Shown in pieces: positions 1 to 6,862 of a DNA stretch of 13,537 bases (the stretch's first letter is position 1; each line of letters begins with the position of its first letter). The stretch is from NCBI GenBank assembly GCA_012797825.1, contig JAAZOI010000241.1, positions 1-13,537 of the forward strand. The letters run 5' to 3'. The position numbers and the translations under genes are program-made. The notes under the pieces are model-generated. The model was given only the letters and a program-made list of their open reading frames with translations, was not told the origin of the DNA and ran no database searches. The stretch comes from Eubacteriaceae bacterium. Its GTDB lineage: Bacteria > Bacillota > Clostridia > Eubacteriales > UBA1433.

Positions 1-1
1 C

Positions 2-538
2 GGCAACATAGCAAGACGCGTTGCGAAACGTATGCAGGCTACAGGATGTAAAGTAATAGCGTATGACCCATTCATCAAACAGGACTTCGCGGATCAATTC
101 GGCGTAGAAATGGTTGAAATTGATGAAATCTACAAACAATCGGATATGATTTCACTGCACGTTCCGCTTAATTCGGATACGGAAAAAATGATTAACAAAG
201 CCGCTTTTGAAAAAATGGCTGCTAAAAAACCGATATTCGTAAACTGTGGCAGAGGCGGTCTTGTTGATGAAGACGCGTTATATGACGCATTGACAACAGG
301 CAAAATTGCAGGCGCAGGTCTTGACGTTCTTCTTTCTGAAAAACCTGACCTTGCAGGCGAATACGCAAGATTTGCAAATATGGGAACAAACGTAATACTT
401 ACACCTCATGCAGCATTCTTCTCGGATCACGCATCATACGAACAAAAATTGTTTGCATGCCAGAACCTCAAGAATTTCTTTACCGGCAACACAGACAAAG
501 TGCCTGTTGTTAACGGTATAAAAACACCTAGGGCGTAA
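2..538 (+). CDS. D-isomer-specific 2-hydroxyacid dehydrogenase, 3' part
   Basis: The 5' end lies outside the window; the open frame begins at base 2 and reads straight in with GNIARRVAKRM, the second half of the GxGxxG dinucleotide-binding loop. The visible 178 residues cover most of the NAD-binding domain and the C-terminus. The acid in VIAYDP (about base 65) should bind the NAD ribose. The family's catalytic set is present: Arg in NCGRGG (bases 251-253), Glu in LLSEKP (338-340) and His in LTPHAAF (407-409). Members reduce 2-oxoacids to D-2-hydroxyacids with NAD(P)H. The substrate (lactate, hydroxypyruvate, an aromatic 2-oxoacid or other) cannot be decided without the N-terminal domain. It lies 63 bases upstream of a CoA-transferase on the same strand, so a joint role in 2-hydroxyacid or acyl-CoA metabolism is possible but unproven. 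It differs from the serA gene further on in having no ACT domain. Confidence 0.9.
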   Translation, partial: GNIARRVAKRMQATGCKVIAYDPFIKQDFADQFGVEMVEIDEIYKQSDMISLHVPLNSDTEKMINKAAFEKMAAKKPIFVNCGRGGLVDEDALYDALTTGKIAGAGLDVLLSEKPDLAGEYARFANMGTNVILTPHAAFFSDHASYEQKLFACQNLKNFFTGNTDKVPVVNGIKTPRA

Positions 539-553
539 TTATATTTATTATTT

Positions 554-580
554 TAAGAGACTGAACATTTCGGTCTCTTA
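554..580 (+). other. intercistronic hairpin
   Basis: TAAGAGAC (554-561) pairs with GTCTCTTA (573-580), with two further pairs (T-G and G-C) above it. No run of T follows; the next bases are CTAACGTTAAAGAGG, which hold the ribosome site of the CoA-transferase. It is therefore more likely an RNA stability, processing or partial attenuation element between the dehydrogenase and the CoA-transferase than a full terminator. Confidence 0.45.
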
Positions 581-601
581 CTAACGTTAAAGAGGTAAAA
601 A

Positions 602-1903
602 ATGAGTTTTAAACAAGAATACGAAAAGAAAAAAATGTCTTTTAAAGATGCGGTAAAACTTGTTCAGAACGGCGATAATGTATATATGGCAGGTTCGAGT
701 AATTTATCGGTGCCTTTAGCAGACGAATTATATAACAGAAAAGACGAGCTTAAAGATATTAGCGTTTTAAGCAGCCTTGTATCAAACGAAATAAAACTTC
801 TCGGCACTGACTGCGATTTTAAATATACGTCTACATTTTTAGGCGGAGTTGAAAGAGCGGCGCAGAAAAACGGAAGACTTATAGACAACATGTGCTACCA
901 GCTCAGAAACAACAGCAAAATGATACAAAACAGTTTTAATCCCAGCGTATTATTCTTCATGGCGGCGCCTATGGATGACGAGGGGTATTTTAACTTAAGC
1001 CTTGCTTCAGGTGATATTGATTCTCTTATTGATAAAGCAAGACTAGCTGTTGTGCACGTTAACGATAAACTTCCTTATATATGCACAAATGAAAACAGAG
1101 TCCACATTTCACAGGTGCACGCGATATGCGAACAAAGCATGACTGTTTTAACGCTTCCGAGCGGGGTTCCGTCAGAACTTGATAAAAAAGTGGCGTCCTA
1201 TATCGTTGAGCGAATTCCTAACGGAGCATGCCTGCAGATTGGTATCGGAGGTATCGCCAATGCAGTAGGATTCAGTCTTGTTAATCATAAGCATCTTGGA
1301 ATATACACGGAAATGTATACCGAAAGCATGTTTTATCTTACAAAAAAAGGCGCTGTTGACAACAGCTGCAAAAAAATGCACACAGGAGTATCTGTTGCGG
1401 GATTTTTGCTTGGAAGCCAAGAAATGTATGACTTCGCGGACCATAACCCGGCAATACTTACAAGGCCGTTAATTTATACGAACGACCCGTATCTTGTAGC
1501 ACAGCATGATAACTTTGTATCTGTAAACGCATGCCTGCAGGTTGATATGACAGGTCAGGTATGCTCGGAAGCAATAGGCAAAGCCCAGTTCTCCGGAACA
1601 GGCGGACAAGTTGACTTTGTACGCGGCGCTCAGATGTCAAAAGGCGGAATGTCGTTTATAGCTATGCATTCCACAGCCGAAAAGAAAGACGGAAGCCGCA
1701 TATCAAAAATAGTTATGAGCCATCCGGAAGGAAGCATTATAACAACCGGCAGAACAGATGTACAGTATATTGTAACTGAATACGGAATTGCAGACCTTCA
1801 AAATAAAAGTAGAATGCAGAGAGCAAAAGCAATGATAGCTATAGCTCACCCTGATTTCAGAGACGAACTTACTTATCAGGCAAAAAAAGACGGTTATTTA
1901 TAG
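602..1903 (+). CDS. acetyl-CoA hydrolase/transferase family CoA-transferase, copy 1
   Basis: This 433-residue protein has the length and motifs of the family I CoA-transferases that include 4-hydroxybutyrate CoA-transferase (AbfT/Cat2) and butyryl-CoA:acetate CoA-transferase. Such enzymes move CoA between an acyl-CoA and a carboxylate such as acetate, through a glutamyl-CoA thioester. The likely catalytic residue is Glu237 in GIYTEMYTES, matching the position of Glu238 in AbfT. The glycine-rich CoA-binding segment FSGTGGQVDFVRGA and the C-terminal segment TEYGIADLQNKS are intact. The ATG at 602 follows AGAGG at 591-595. It is soluble, with no signal peptide. A near-copy follows at 2089 and a 2-hydroxyacid dehydrogenase precedes it. 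The exact acyl substrate is not readable; butyryl-CoA, 4-hydroxybutyryl-CoA and related short-chain acids are all possible. Confidence 0.9.
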   Translation: MSFKQEYEKKKMSFKDAVKLVQNGDNVYMAGSSNLSVPLADELYNRKDELKDISVLSSLVSNEIKLLGTDCDFKYTSTFLGGVERAAQKNGRLIDNMCYQLRNNSKMIQNSFNPSVLFFMAAPMDDEGYFNLSLASGDIDSLIDKARLAVVHVNDKLPYICTNENRVHISQVHAICEQSMTVLTLPSGVPSELDKKVASYIVERIPNGACLQIGIGGIANAVGFSLVNHKHLGIYTEMYTESMFYLTKKGAVDNSCKKMHTGVSVAGFLLGSQEMYDFADHNPAILTRPLIYTNDPYLVAQHDNFVSVNACLQVDMTGQVCSEAIGKAQFSGTGGQVDFVRGAQMSKGGMSFIAMHSTAEKKDGSRISKIVMSHPEGSIITTGRTDVQYIVTEYGIADLQNKSRMQRAKAMIAIAHPDFRDELTYQAKKDGYL

Positions 1904-1922
1904 TCCTCAAACTATCTTTTAT

Positions 1923-1957
1923 AAAACGGCTGGCAGAGAAATCTGCCGCCGTTTTTT
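1923..1957 (+). terminator. intrinsic terminator after CoA-transferase copy 1
   Basis: AAAACGGC (1923-1930) pairs with GCCGTTTT (1948-1955), and GGCAGA (1932-1937) pairs with TCTGCC (1942-1947) around a GAAA tetraloop, with one bulged T. A T-run to 1957 completes it. It begins 20 bases after the stop codon and should separate the two CoA-transferase transcripts. Confidence 0.9.
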
Positions 1958-2030
1958 AATGCTTTTTTTCTATGTTAATAAATTAACTTGCAATTAAAAC
2001 GTTTAACTCAAGATTTTATTAAAATTTTGC

Positions 2031-2059
2031 TTGAAGAATATATAAATACATAATATATT
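2031..2059 (+). promoter_or_regulatory. putative promoter of CoA-transferase copy 2
   Basis: TTGAAG (2031-2036) and TATATT (2054-2059) are 17 bases apart, in an AT-rich 130-base gap between a strong terminator and the next gene. The -35 is a fair match and the -10 good. Alternatives with TTGCTT at 2027 exist, so the exact promoter is uncertain, but some promoter is needed here because of the upstream terminator. Confidence 0.5.
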
Positions 2060-2088
2060 AAATGTACTAACTTTTTTTGAGGTGTATT

Positions 2089-3393
2089 ATGAGTTATAAA
2101 CAAGAATACGAAAAGAAAAAGATGTCATTTAAAGATGCCGTTAAATTAGTGCAAAACGGTGACAGAATATATATTGCCGGAGCTACTAATTTATCTGTAC
2201 CTCTTACAGAAGAATTATATAACATTAAAGACGAGCTCAAAGATGTAAGCGTACTTGGCTTTCTTGTAGCTAACGATATTAAGCTGCTCGGAAGAGACTG
2301 CGACCATATTTCATATGCTTCAACATTTTTGTCGGGATATGAAAGAGCCGCGCAGAAAAACGGAAGAATAATTGACAATTTTAGTTTCCAGCTCAGAAAC
2401 AACAGAAAAACAATAAAGAATAACTTTGATCCAACGGTGCTGTTTGTAATGGCAACCCCGATGGATGACGAAGGCTATTTTAATTTAAGCCTGTCTCCGG
2501 CGGAGATGGATTCCTTAGTTAATACTGCGAGACTCACAATTGTTCATGTAAATGATCAAATGCCGCATATTAACACAGAAGAAAACAAAATTCATATTTC
2601 AAAAGTTCACGCAATATGCGAACAGAGCTGCCCGGTTGCAACTCTTCCGAGTGCGGAACCTTCAGAACTGGATAATAAAGTAGCATCATATATTGTAGAA
2701 CGAATTCCAAACGGCGCATGCCTTCAGATAGGCATCGGCGGTATAGCCAACGCTGTAGGGTTCAGCCTGGTAAATCATAAGAATCTGGGCGTATACACCG
2801 AAATGTATACCGAATGCATGTATTATCTTACAAAAAAAGGCGCAATAGATAACAGCCAAAAGAAACTGCATACAGGTAAATCAGTGCTTGGCTTTGCGAT
2901 GGGAAGCAAAGAAATGTACGATTTCCTTCATAAAAATCCTGATGTTATCTCAAGACCGCTTGAGTATACAAACGATCCTTACCTTGTTGCGCAGCATGAT
3001 AATTTTGTATCTGTTAACGCGTGCCTGCAGGTTGACATGACAGGTCAGGTATGCTCGGAAGCAATTGGTAAAACCCAGTTTTCGGGAACCGGCGGACAGG
3101 TTGACTTTGTACGCGGAGCTCAATTATCTAAAGGCGGAATGTCGTTTATCGCGATGCATTCAACAGCCGAAAAGAAAGACGGAAGCCGTCTGTCAAAAAT
3201 AGTAATGAGCCATCCGGAAGGCAGCATAATAACGACAGGCAGAACCGATGTTCAGTATATTGTAACTGAATACGGAGTTGCCGAACTTCAGAATAAATCA
3301 AGAATGCAAAGAGCGAAAGAAATGATTGCTATAGCTCACCCTGATTTCAGAGATGAACTTACACATCAAGCAAAAAAAGACGGTTATCTGTAA
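2089..3393 (+). CDS. acetyl-CoA hydrolase/transferase family CoA-transferase, copy 2
   Basis: This 434-residue protein is a tandem paralog of the CoA-transferase at 602-1903. The ATG at 2089 is chosen because TGAGG (2078-2082) lies 6 bases before it and its N-terminus (MSYKQEYEKKK) aligns with MSFKQEYEKKK of copy 1; an in-frame TTG at 2077 overlaps the ribosome site and is rejected. The predicted catalytic Glu is residue 238 (GVYTEMYTEC), shifted by one because of a one-residue insertion near position 73. CoA-binding and C-terminal motifs are intact, so both copies should be active. The last 140 residues differ from copy 1 at only 7 positions, while the first 60 differ at 12. The variable middle part (about 60-190 and 250-290) may reflect different substrate preference or partner acids. 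It has its own putative promoter and its own terminator. Confidence 0.9.
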   Translation: MSYKQEYEKKKMSFKDAVKLVQNGDRIYIAGATNLSVPLTEELYNIKDELKDVSVLGFLVANDIKLLGRDCDHISYASTFLSGYERAAQKNGRIIDNFSFQLRNNRKTIKNNFDPTVLFVMATPMDDEGYFNLSLSPAEMDSLVNTARLTIVHVNDQMPHINTEENKIHISKVHAICEQSCPVATLPSAEPSELDNKVASYIVERIPNGACLQIGIGGIANAVGFSLVNHKNLGVYTEMYTECMYYLTKKGAIDNSQKKLHTGKSVLGFAMGSKEMYDFLHKNPDVISRPLEYTNDPYLVAQHDNFVSVNACLQVDMTGQVCSEAIGKTQFSGTGGQVDFVRGAQLSKGGMSFIAMHSTAEKKDGSRLSKIVMSHPEGSIITTGRTDVQYIVTEYGVAELQNKSRMQRAKEMIAIAHPDFRDELTHQAKKDGYL

Positions 3394-3414
3394 ACTGATT
3401 TTTATTTAAAAATT

Positions 3415-3446
3415 AACGGCAAGCGGATATTCTGCTTGCCGTTTTT
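3415..3446 (+). terminator. intrinsic terminator after CoA-transferase copy 2
   Basis: AACGGCAAGC (3415-3424) pairs perfectly with GCTTGCCGTT (3433-3442), with further G-T, G-C and A-T pairs toward a three-base loop. A T-run to 3446 follows. It starts 22 bases after the stop codon. Confidence 0.93.
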
Positions 3447-3472
3447 ATTATTTTAATACATTTTAAAAATAC

Positions 3473-3501
3473 TTGCGTATATTTTTAATTAATAGTATAA
3501 T
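3473..3501 (+). promoter_or_regulatory. sigma-70-type promoter for the small-protein cluster
   Basis: TTGCGT (3473-3478) and TATAAT (3496-3501) are separated by exactly 17 bases, between a terminator and a gene with a strong ribosome site at 3519-3526. Transcription should start near 3508. Confidence 0.75.
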
Positions 3502-3532
3502 TACCAAGTAAATAGTTTAAGGAGGGTACTGC

Positions 3533-3715
3533 ATGAACGCTGACATACTTATAAATGAAAAAAAAGAGTTGAAGAAACTTCAAAAACTCTTAGGGATTGA
3601 ATTAGCAAAAGGCAAGTATAAAGACACTCAGAAAATATTGGAATATAAAGGCGACATTAAAAATAAAAAGCTTAAAATAGGAAATATTACAAAGAATATG
3701 ATTTCTCAGTTATAA
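3533..3715 (+). CDS. small lysine-rich helical protein of unknown function (60 aa)
   Basis: I do not recognise this family. It is a genuine small gene by its signals: a good promoter (3473-3501), AAGGAGGG at 3519-3526 six bases before the ATG, and an intrinsic terminator just after the stop. The protein is highly charged and rich in Lys, Glu and Leu/Ile. Residues about 8-32 (EKKELKKLQKLLGIELAKGKYKDTQ in the middle) look helical with a heptad-like spacing of Leu, so a short coiled coil is possible. There is no cysteine, signal peptide or membrane segment, so it should be cytosolic. It stands first in a run of three small genes that ends with a DUF1232 protein. Confidence 0.7.
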   Translation: MNADILINEKKELKKLQKLLGIELAKGKYKDTQKILEYKGDIKNKKLKIGNITKNMISQL

Positions 3716-3716
3716 T

Positions 3717-3744
3717 AAAAACAGGATTAAATTCCTGTTTTTTT
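3717..3744 (+). terminator. intrinsic terminator or attenuator after the 60-aa gene
   Basis: ACAGGA (3721-3726) pairs with TCCTGT (3733-3738), extended by flanking A and T runs, and is followed by TTTTTT to 3744. The next gene starts only 19 bases later and has no visible promoter of its own, so partial readthrough would set the ratio of the 60-aa protein to the downstream genes. Confidence 0.75.
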
Positions 3745-3762
3745 ACAAAGTGAGGCAAAGAA

Positions 3763-4068
3763 TTGAAAATTATTTTCGGAACAATATTGTTGCTTATATT
3801 TATTCTGACAGTGGGGGGCATCGCTTTTACGTACGTTTTCTCTGTCAATAATAATATAAACAATATGCTCAAAAAAAAGGGTTTTAAAAATTATAAAAAC
3901 TATAAAAAATGTGTGGAAAACAAGCCGATAGCAAGCAGTACGCCGGAAGATAGAAATACAAAACAAGATAAATACAATAACAGATATAATTATAAAATAC
4001 ATAAAAGAGAAGAGAAGAGACAAGTAGAAGAATATCTGTACTACGAGATGAGTAAAAGAAGGAAATAG
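3763..4068 (+). CDS. small membrane-anchored basic protein of unknown function (101 aa)
   Basis: The start is TTG at 3763, seven bases after GAGG (3752-3755); there is no ATG near the N-terminus in this frame. Residues about 3-27 (ILLLIFILTVGGIAFTYVF in the core) form one hydrophobic helix, either a membrane anchor or an uncleaved signal. The remaining 70 or so residues are very polar, rich in Lys, Asn, Tyr and Arg, with a charged C-terminal stretch ending in MSKRRK. The short positively charged end before the helix and the large basic tail suggest the tail is cytoplasmic. I do not recognise the family. The next gene starts 2 bases after the stop, so the two are very likely co-translated. The function may concern the membrane, as its partner is a DUF1232 protein, but nothing more can be said. 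Confidence 0.7.
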   Translation: MKIIFGTILLLIFILTVGGIAFTYVFSVNNNINNMLKKKGFKNYKNYKKCVENKPIASSTPEDRNTKQDKYNNRYNYKIHKREEKRQVEEYLYYEMSKRRK

Positions 4069-4070
4069 AA

Positions 4071-4358
4071 TTGAGACTGGCTTATATTCTGGGAAATGTA
4101 AAAAATATTATTAAATTTTTAAAAGACAAGAATGTAAGTAAATTTAATAAATTTTTACTTATGTTTGCTATTTTTTATGTCGTTTCCCCGATTGACTTGA
4201 TTCCTTTTCCGATAATCGGATTTTCAGTGCTTGATGATATCGCGGTATTTGTTTTGATACTGTATTACCTGCGGGATTATCTAGCGGTATATAATGTAAA
4301 ACCTGATAACGGTAACATATATGAAAATGCCGATTATAAGATTGATAATGATGAATAA
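4071..4358 (+). CDS. DUF1232 (YkvA-type) small membrane protein
   Basis: The 95-residue protein carries the DUF1232 signature at about residues 28-66: a hydrophobic helix leading into YVVSPIDLIPFPIIGFSVLDD and then a second hydrophobic helix. The SPIDLIP and DD motifs are the family's hallmark. DUF1232/YkvA proteins are small membrane proteins of unknown biochemical role. The start is TTG at 4071, after AAGGA at 4059-4063; two neighbouring genes in a row use TTG, which suggests low translation. It follows the membrane-anchored protein by 2 bases, so they form one unit. The C-terminal 20 residues are acidic and polar. The gene ends just before the serC promoter. Confidence 0.85.
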   Translation: MRLAYILGNVKNIIKFLKDKNVSKFNKFLLMFAIFYVVSPIDLIPFPIIGFSVLDDIAVFVLILYYLRDYLAVYNVKPDNGNIYENADYKIDNDE

Positions 4359-4382
4359 TTGCTTTTATTTTATTTTATATTG

Positions 4383-4391
4383 TGGTACAAT
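4383..4391 (+). promoter_or_regulatory. extended -10 promoter of serCA
   Basis: TGGTACAAT (4383-4391) matches an extended -10 (TGN plus TACAAT); there is no good -35 at 17 bases, which extended -10 promoters tolerate. Just downstream, GTCAAA (4395-4400) and TTTGAC (4408-4413) form a small inverted repeat with a 7-base loop near the expected start of transcription. It could be a weak leader hairpin or an operator, but it is short. Confidence 0.5.
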
Positions 4392-4439
4392 ATCGTCAAA
4401 GTTAGTATTTGACAAATAATTAACAAGGGGATGAGCCAG

Positions 4440-5522
4440 ATGTACAGGGCATATAATTTTTCGGCGGGGCCGTCGGTTTTGCCGGACGAAGTTTTAGAAG
4501 AAATAAAAAATGAATTGTTTGATTTTAATAATACGGGCATGTCCGTAATGGAAATAAGCCACCGCTCAAAGCAGTGTATCGCGCTGTTTAACGAGACGGA
4601 AGAGCTGCTTAAAAAATCGCTGAATATTCCGCAGGGTTACTCAGTATTGTTTATGCAGGGAGGCGCAAGGCAGCAGTTTACTACTGTTCCGTTAAATCTG
4701 CTTACAGAAAATAAAAAAGCTGATTTTATACACACGGGCAGCTGGACAAAATACGCCATAAAAGAGGCGAAAAAGCTGGGGCAGGCAAATCTGCTTTTTA
4801 ACGGGGAAGAGTGCAAATTCAAAAGCATTCCCGATCTTAAAAAGATTAAAGTATCAGATGATGCTGATTATATTTATATATGTACAAACAACACTATTGA
4901 GGGAACGACAATAAAACCAGGTAATCTGCCACAGGCAAACATTCCGCTTATCGCGGATATGTCAAGCAATATATTAGGCGAAGAATATGATATGAGCAAA
5001 TTCTCGCTTATATTCGCCGGAGCGCAGAAAAACTTAGGCATAGCGGGAGTCGCGGTTGTTATTATCAAGAATGAATTAATTGAAAAAAGCCCTGATAATA
5101 TACCTGAAACGCTTAACTACAAAACAATGAAAGACTCTGAATCAATGCTGAATACTCCGCCAGTATTTTCAGTGTATGTTTTAAACAAAATGCTTAAATG
5201 GGCTGAAAGAATGGGCGGTATAAAGCAAATTGAAAAAATTAACAAACAAAAAGCGGCGATGCTTTATGATTATATAGATAACAGCAAACTATACAACAAC
5301 GATATAGAACCCTCATGCCGTTCTATAATGAATGTAATATTCTCACTTCCTTCAGAAGAAGAAAATAAGGCTTTTGATAAATACGCTACTGAAAAAGGAT
5401 TTATGTTCTTAAAAGGTCACAGAAGCGTAGGAGGGATGAGAGCGAGCATTTACAATGCGGCAAGCTTAAAACAGGTAGAGGCATTGGTAGAATTAATGAA
5501 AGAGTATGAACTAAACAGATAG
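4440..5522 (+). CDS. serC: phosphoserine aminotransferase
   Basis: SerC is a cytosolic PLP enzyme that converts 3-phosphohydroxypyruvate and glutamate to O-phosphoserine and 2-oxoglutarate, step two of serine synthesis. I choose the ATG at 4440 rather than the in-frame ATG at 4431: AAGGGG ends at 4430, leaving 9 bases to 4440 but none to 4431. With this start the protein is 360 residues and begins MYRAYNFSAGP, as the family does. Key residues then fall at or next to the E. coli positions: Arg42 in SHRSKQ, Trp102 in HTGSWTKYA, Asp173 in IADMSSNIL and the PLP lysine Lys197 in FAGAQKNLG. The C-terminal KGHRSVGGMRASIYNA is also typical. The TAG stop overlaps the ribosome site of serA, so the two form a tight operon. 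Confidence 0.97.
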   Translation: MYRAYNFSAGPSVLPDEVLEEIKNELFDFNNTGMSVMEISHRSKQCIALFNETEELLKKSLNIPQGYSVLFMQGGARQQFTTVPLNLLTENKKADFIHTGSWTKYAIKEAKKLGQANLLFNGEECKFKSIPDLKKIKVSDDADYIYICTNNTIEGTTIKPGNLPQANIPLIADMSSNILGEEYDMSKFSLIFAGAQKNLGIAGVAVVIIKNELIEKSPDNIPETLNYKTMKDSESMLNTPPVFSVYVLNKMLKWAERMGGIKQIEKINKQKAAMLYDYIDNSKLYNNDIEPSCRSIMNVIFSLPSEEENKAFDKYATEKGFMFLKGHRSVGGMRASIYNAASLKQVEALVELMKEYELNR

Positions 5523-5531
5523 GAGTTTAAA

Positions 5532-6713
5532 ATGTACAATGTAGCTTATTTAAATAACATAACGCCTCTGGCGTTATCGCTTATCAACAAAGACATGTAT
5601 AAAATAGTTGATGCAGATAAAGATTACGAAGCTCTGCTTTTAAGAAGCAAGCAGATAACCGCAAGCGATGTATCAAAGGATGTTTTGTATATAGGAAGAG
5701 CCGGAGCGGGAGTCAACAATATCGACATAGACGCATTTACGCCCAAAGGAGTTGTTGTAGCTAACGCGCCGGGCGCTAATGCCAATGCGGTAAAAGAGCT
5801 TGTTATATTGGGCATGCTCATGGCTTCAAGAGACGTAATAGGCGGAATAAAATGGCTTGAAGGTGTAAAAGACACAAAAGAAAACATAGAAAAGCTTGTT
5901 GAAGACAATAAAAATCAGTTTGCGGGACCTGAAATAGCAGGAAAAACCATGGGTGTAATCGGGCTTGGCGCAATAGGTGTTTTGGTTGCCAATTCTATGG
6001 TGTCTTTGGGGGTAAATGTACTTGGATACGATCCGTTTATATCTGTGAAGTCAGCTTGGGGGCTCTCTCCTAAAATAAAAAGAGCCGTAACAATAAACGA
6101 GCTTTTCACAGAATGCGATTATATTACAATACATGTACCGCTAATGGAAAAAACCAAGAACTATTTAAGCGCAAAAGAGTTCAAAAACGCTAAAAAAGGT
6201 CTGCGTCTTTTAAACTTCGCGCGCGGCGGACTTGTTAACAATAAAGATTTAAATGAGTATTTGCAGAACGGCACAATAGCAAAATATATAACAGACTTTC
6301 CGGATAATGAAGTGCTGCATATGCCAAATACATTGTGCATACCGCATCTGGGCGCGTCAACTCCCGAAAGCGAAATTAACTGCGCGAAAATGGTAGTAAA
6401 CCAGATGATGGAATATTTGGAAAACGGAAACATAATAAATTCCGTCAATTACCCGGACAGCTATATGGGGCCGCTTAAGACTGTAAACAGAGTATGCGTT
6501 TTCCATAAAAACATACCCAACATGATAGGTCATACTACAAAAACATTCGCCAATGAAAATATTAATATTTCTTATATGCTCAATAACTCCAAAGGAGACT
6601 GGTCGTATACAATGCTTGATGTGGACAGCGAAGTGAACGATGAAATTTTGGAAAAGCTTCGCAGCATGGAAGGAATATTAAGAGTAAGAAGAATAAGAAA
6701 TATATCCGAGTAA
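5532..6713 (+). CDS. serA: D-3-phosphoglycerate dehydrogenase with ACT domain
   Basis: SerA oxidises 3-phosphoglycerate to 3-phosphohydroxypyruvate with NAD, the first step of serine synthesis. The 393-residue protein has a substrate domain with NAPGANANAVKELV (about 78-91), a Rossmann domain with GLGAIG (144-149) and GYDPF, and a C-terminal ACT domain (about 320-390). Catalytic residues are visible as Arg231 in FARGGLV, Glu260 in DFPDNE and His272 in PHLGAST. It belongs to the short bacterial form (about 390 residues) rather than the longer form with an intervening ASB domain. The ACT domain suggests serine feedback, as in E. coli SerA, but this is inference. AGGAG (5521-5525) overlaps the serC stop, and the ATG at 5532 follows 9 bases after serC. 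No phosphoserine phosphatase gene is in the window. Confidence 0.95.
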   Translation: MYNVAYLNNITPLALSLINKDMYKIVDADKDYEALLLRSKQITASDVSKDVLYIGRAGAGVNNIDIDAFTPKGVVVANAPGANANAVKELVILGMLMASRDVIGGIKWLEGVKDTKENIEKLVEDNKNQFAGPEIAGKTMGVIGLGAIGVLVANSMVSLGVNVLGYDPFISVKSAWGLSPKIKRAVTINELFTECDYITIHVPLMEKTKNYLSAKEFKNAKKGLRLLNFARGGLVNNKDLNEYLQNGTIAKYITDFPDNEVLHMPNTLCIPHLGASTPESEINCAKMVVNQMMEYLENGNIINSVNYPDSYMGPLKTVNRVCVFHKNIPNMIGHTTKTFANENINISYMLNNSKGDWSYTMLDVDSEVNDEILEKLRSMEGILRVRRIRNISE

Positions 6714-6736
6714 ATATTAATTAAATATAAATATTT

Positions 6737-6768
6737 AAACAGCGTGGCTTAATGCTATGCTGTTTTTT
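6737..6768 (+). terminator. intrinsic terminator of serCA
   Basis: AAACAGC (6737-6743) pairs with GCTGTTT (6759-6765), continued by GTGGC (6744-6748) with GCTAT (6754-6758) through two G-T wobbles, around a TTAAT loop. TTTTTT runs to 6768. Confidence 0.88.
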
Positions 6769-6797
6769 ATTTTATTTAAAAAAATAAATAAAATATA

Positions 6798-6826
6798 TTG
6801 ACAAACTAACAAATGTTAGTTATAAT
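6798..6826 (+). promoter_or_regulatory. consensus sigma-70 promoter of the TetR cassette
   Basis: TTGACA (6798-6803) and TATAAT (6821-6826), both perfect, are separated by the ideal 17 bases. Such a strong core promoter is expected to need repression, and an inverted repeat fills its spacer. Transcription should start near 6833. Confidence 0.93.
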
Positions 6827-6846
6827 CAAACTAACGAATGATAGTT
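6804..6846 (+). promoter_or_regulatory. two tandem 18-bp operators, probably for the adjacent TetR
   Basis: Operator 1, AACTAACAAATGTTAGTT (6804-6821), is a perfect inverted repeat with 7-base arms and a 4-base centre, exactly filling the spacer of the promoter. Operator 2, AACTAACGAATGATAGTT (6829-6846), has the same form with one arm mismatch and covers the transcription start. Their centres are 25 bases apart. Binding of a TetR dimer to either would block RNA polymerase. The repressor gene at 7261 lies in the same operon, so autoregulation is the natural reading; the binding itself is inferred. Confidence 0.85.
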
Positions 6847-6862
6847 CAGTTGGAGGTAACAA

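Noticed and set aside
580..590. ACTAACGTTAA near CoA-transferase copy 1 as a further TetR operator
   Set aside because: It has the ACTAAC half-site but no 4-base centre followed by GTTAGT, so it does not match the 18-bp operator form.
2077..2088. TTG start for CoA-transferase copy 2
   Set aside because: It overlaps the TGAGG ribosome site; the ATG at 2089 aligns with copy 1.
602..3393. Tandem repeat as an assembly artefact
   Set aside because: The two CoA-transferase genes differ at many silent and replacement sites and have different flanks, so they are true paralogs.
4409..4414. TTGACA upstream of serC as a -35 box
   Set aside because: The matching -10 position would fall inside the serC start region and reads TGAGCC, not a promoter element.
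4431..4439. ATG at 4431 as the serC start
   Set aside because: The ribosome site AAGGGG touches this ATG, leaving no spacer; the ATG at 4440 gives family length and E. coli-like residue numbering.
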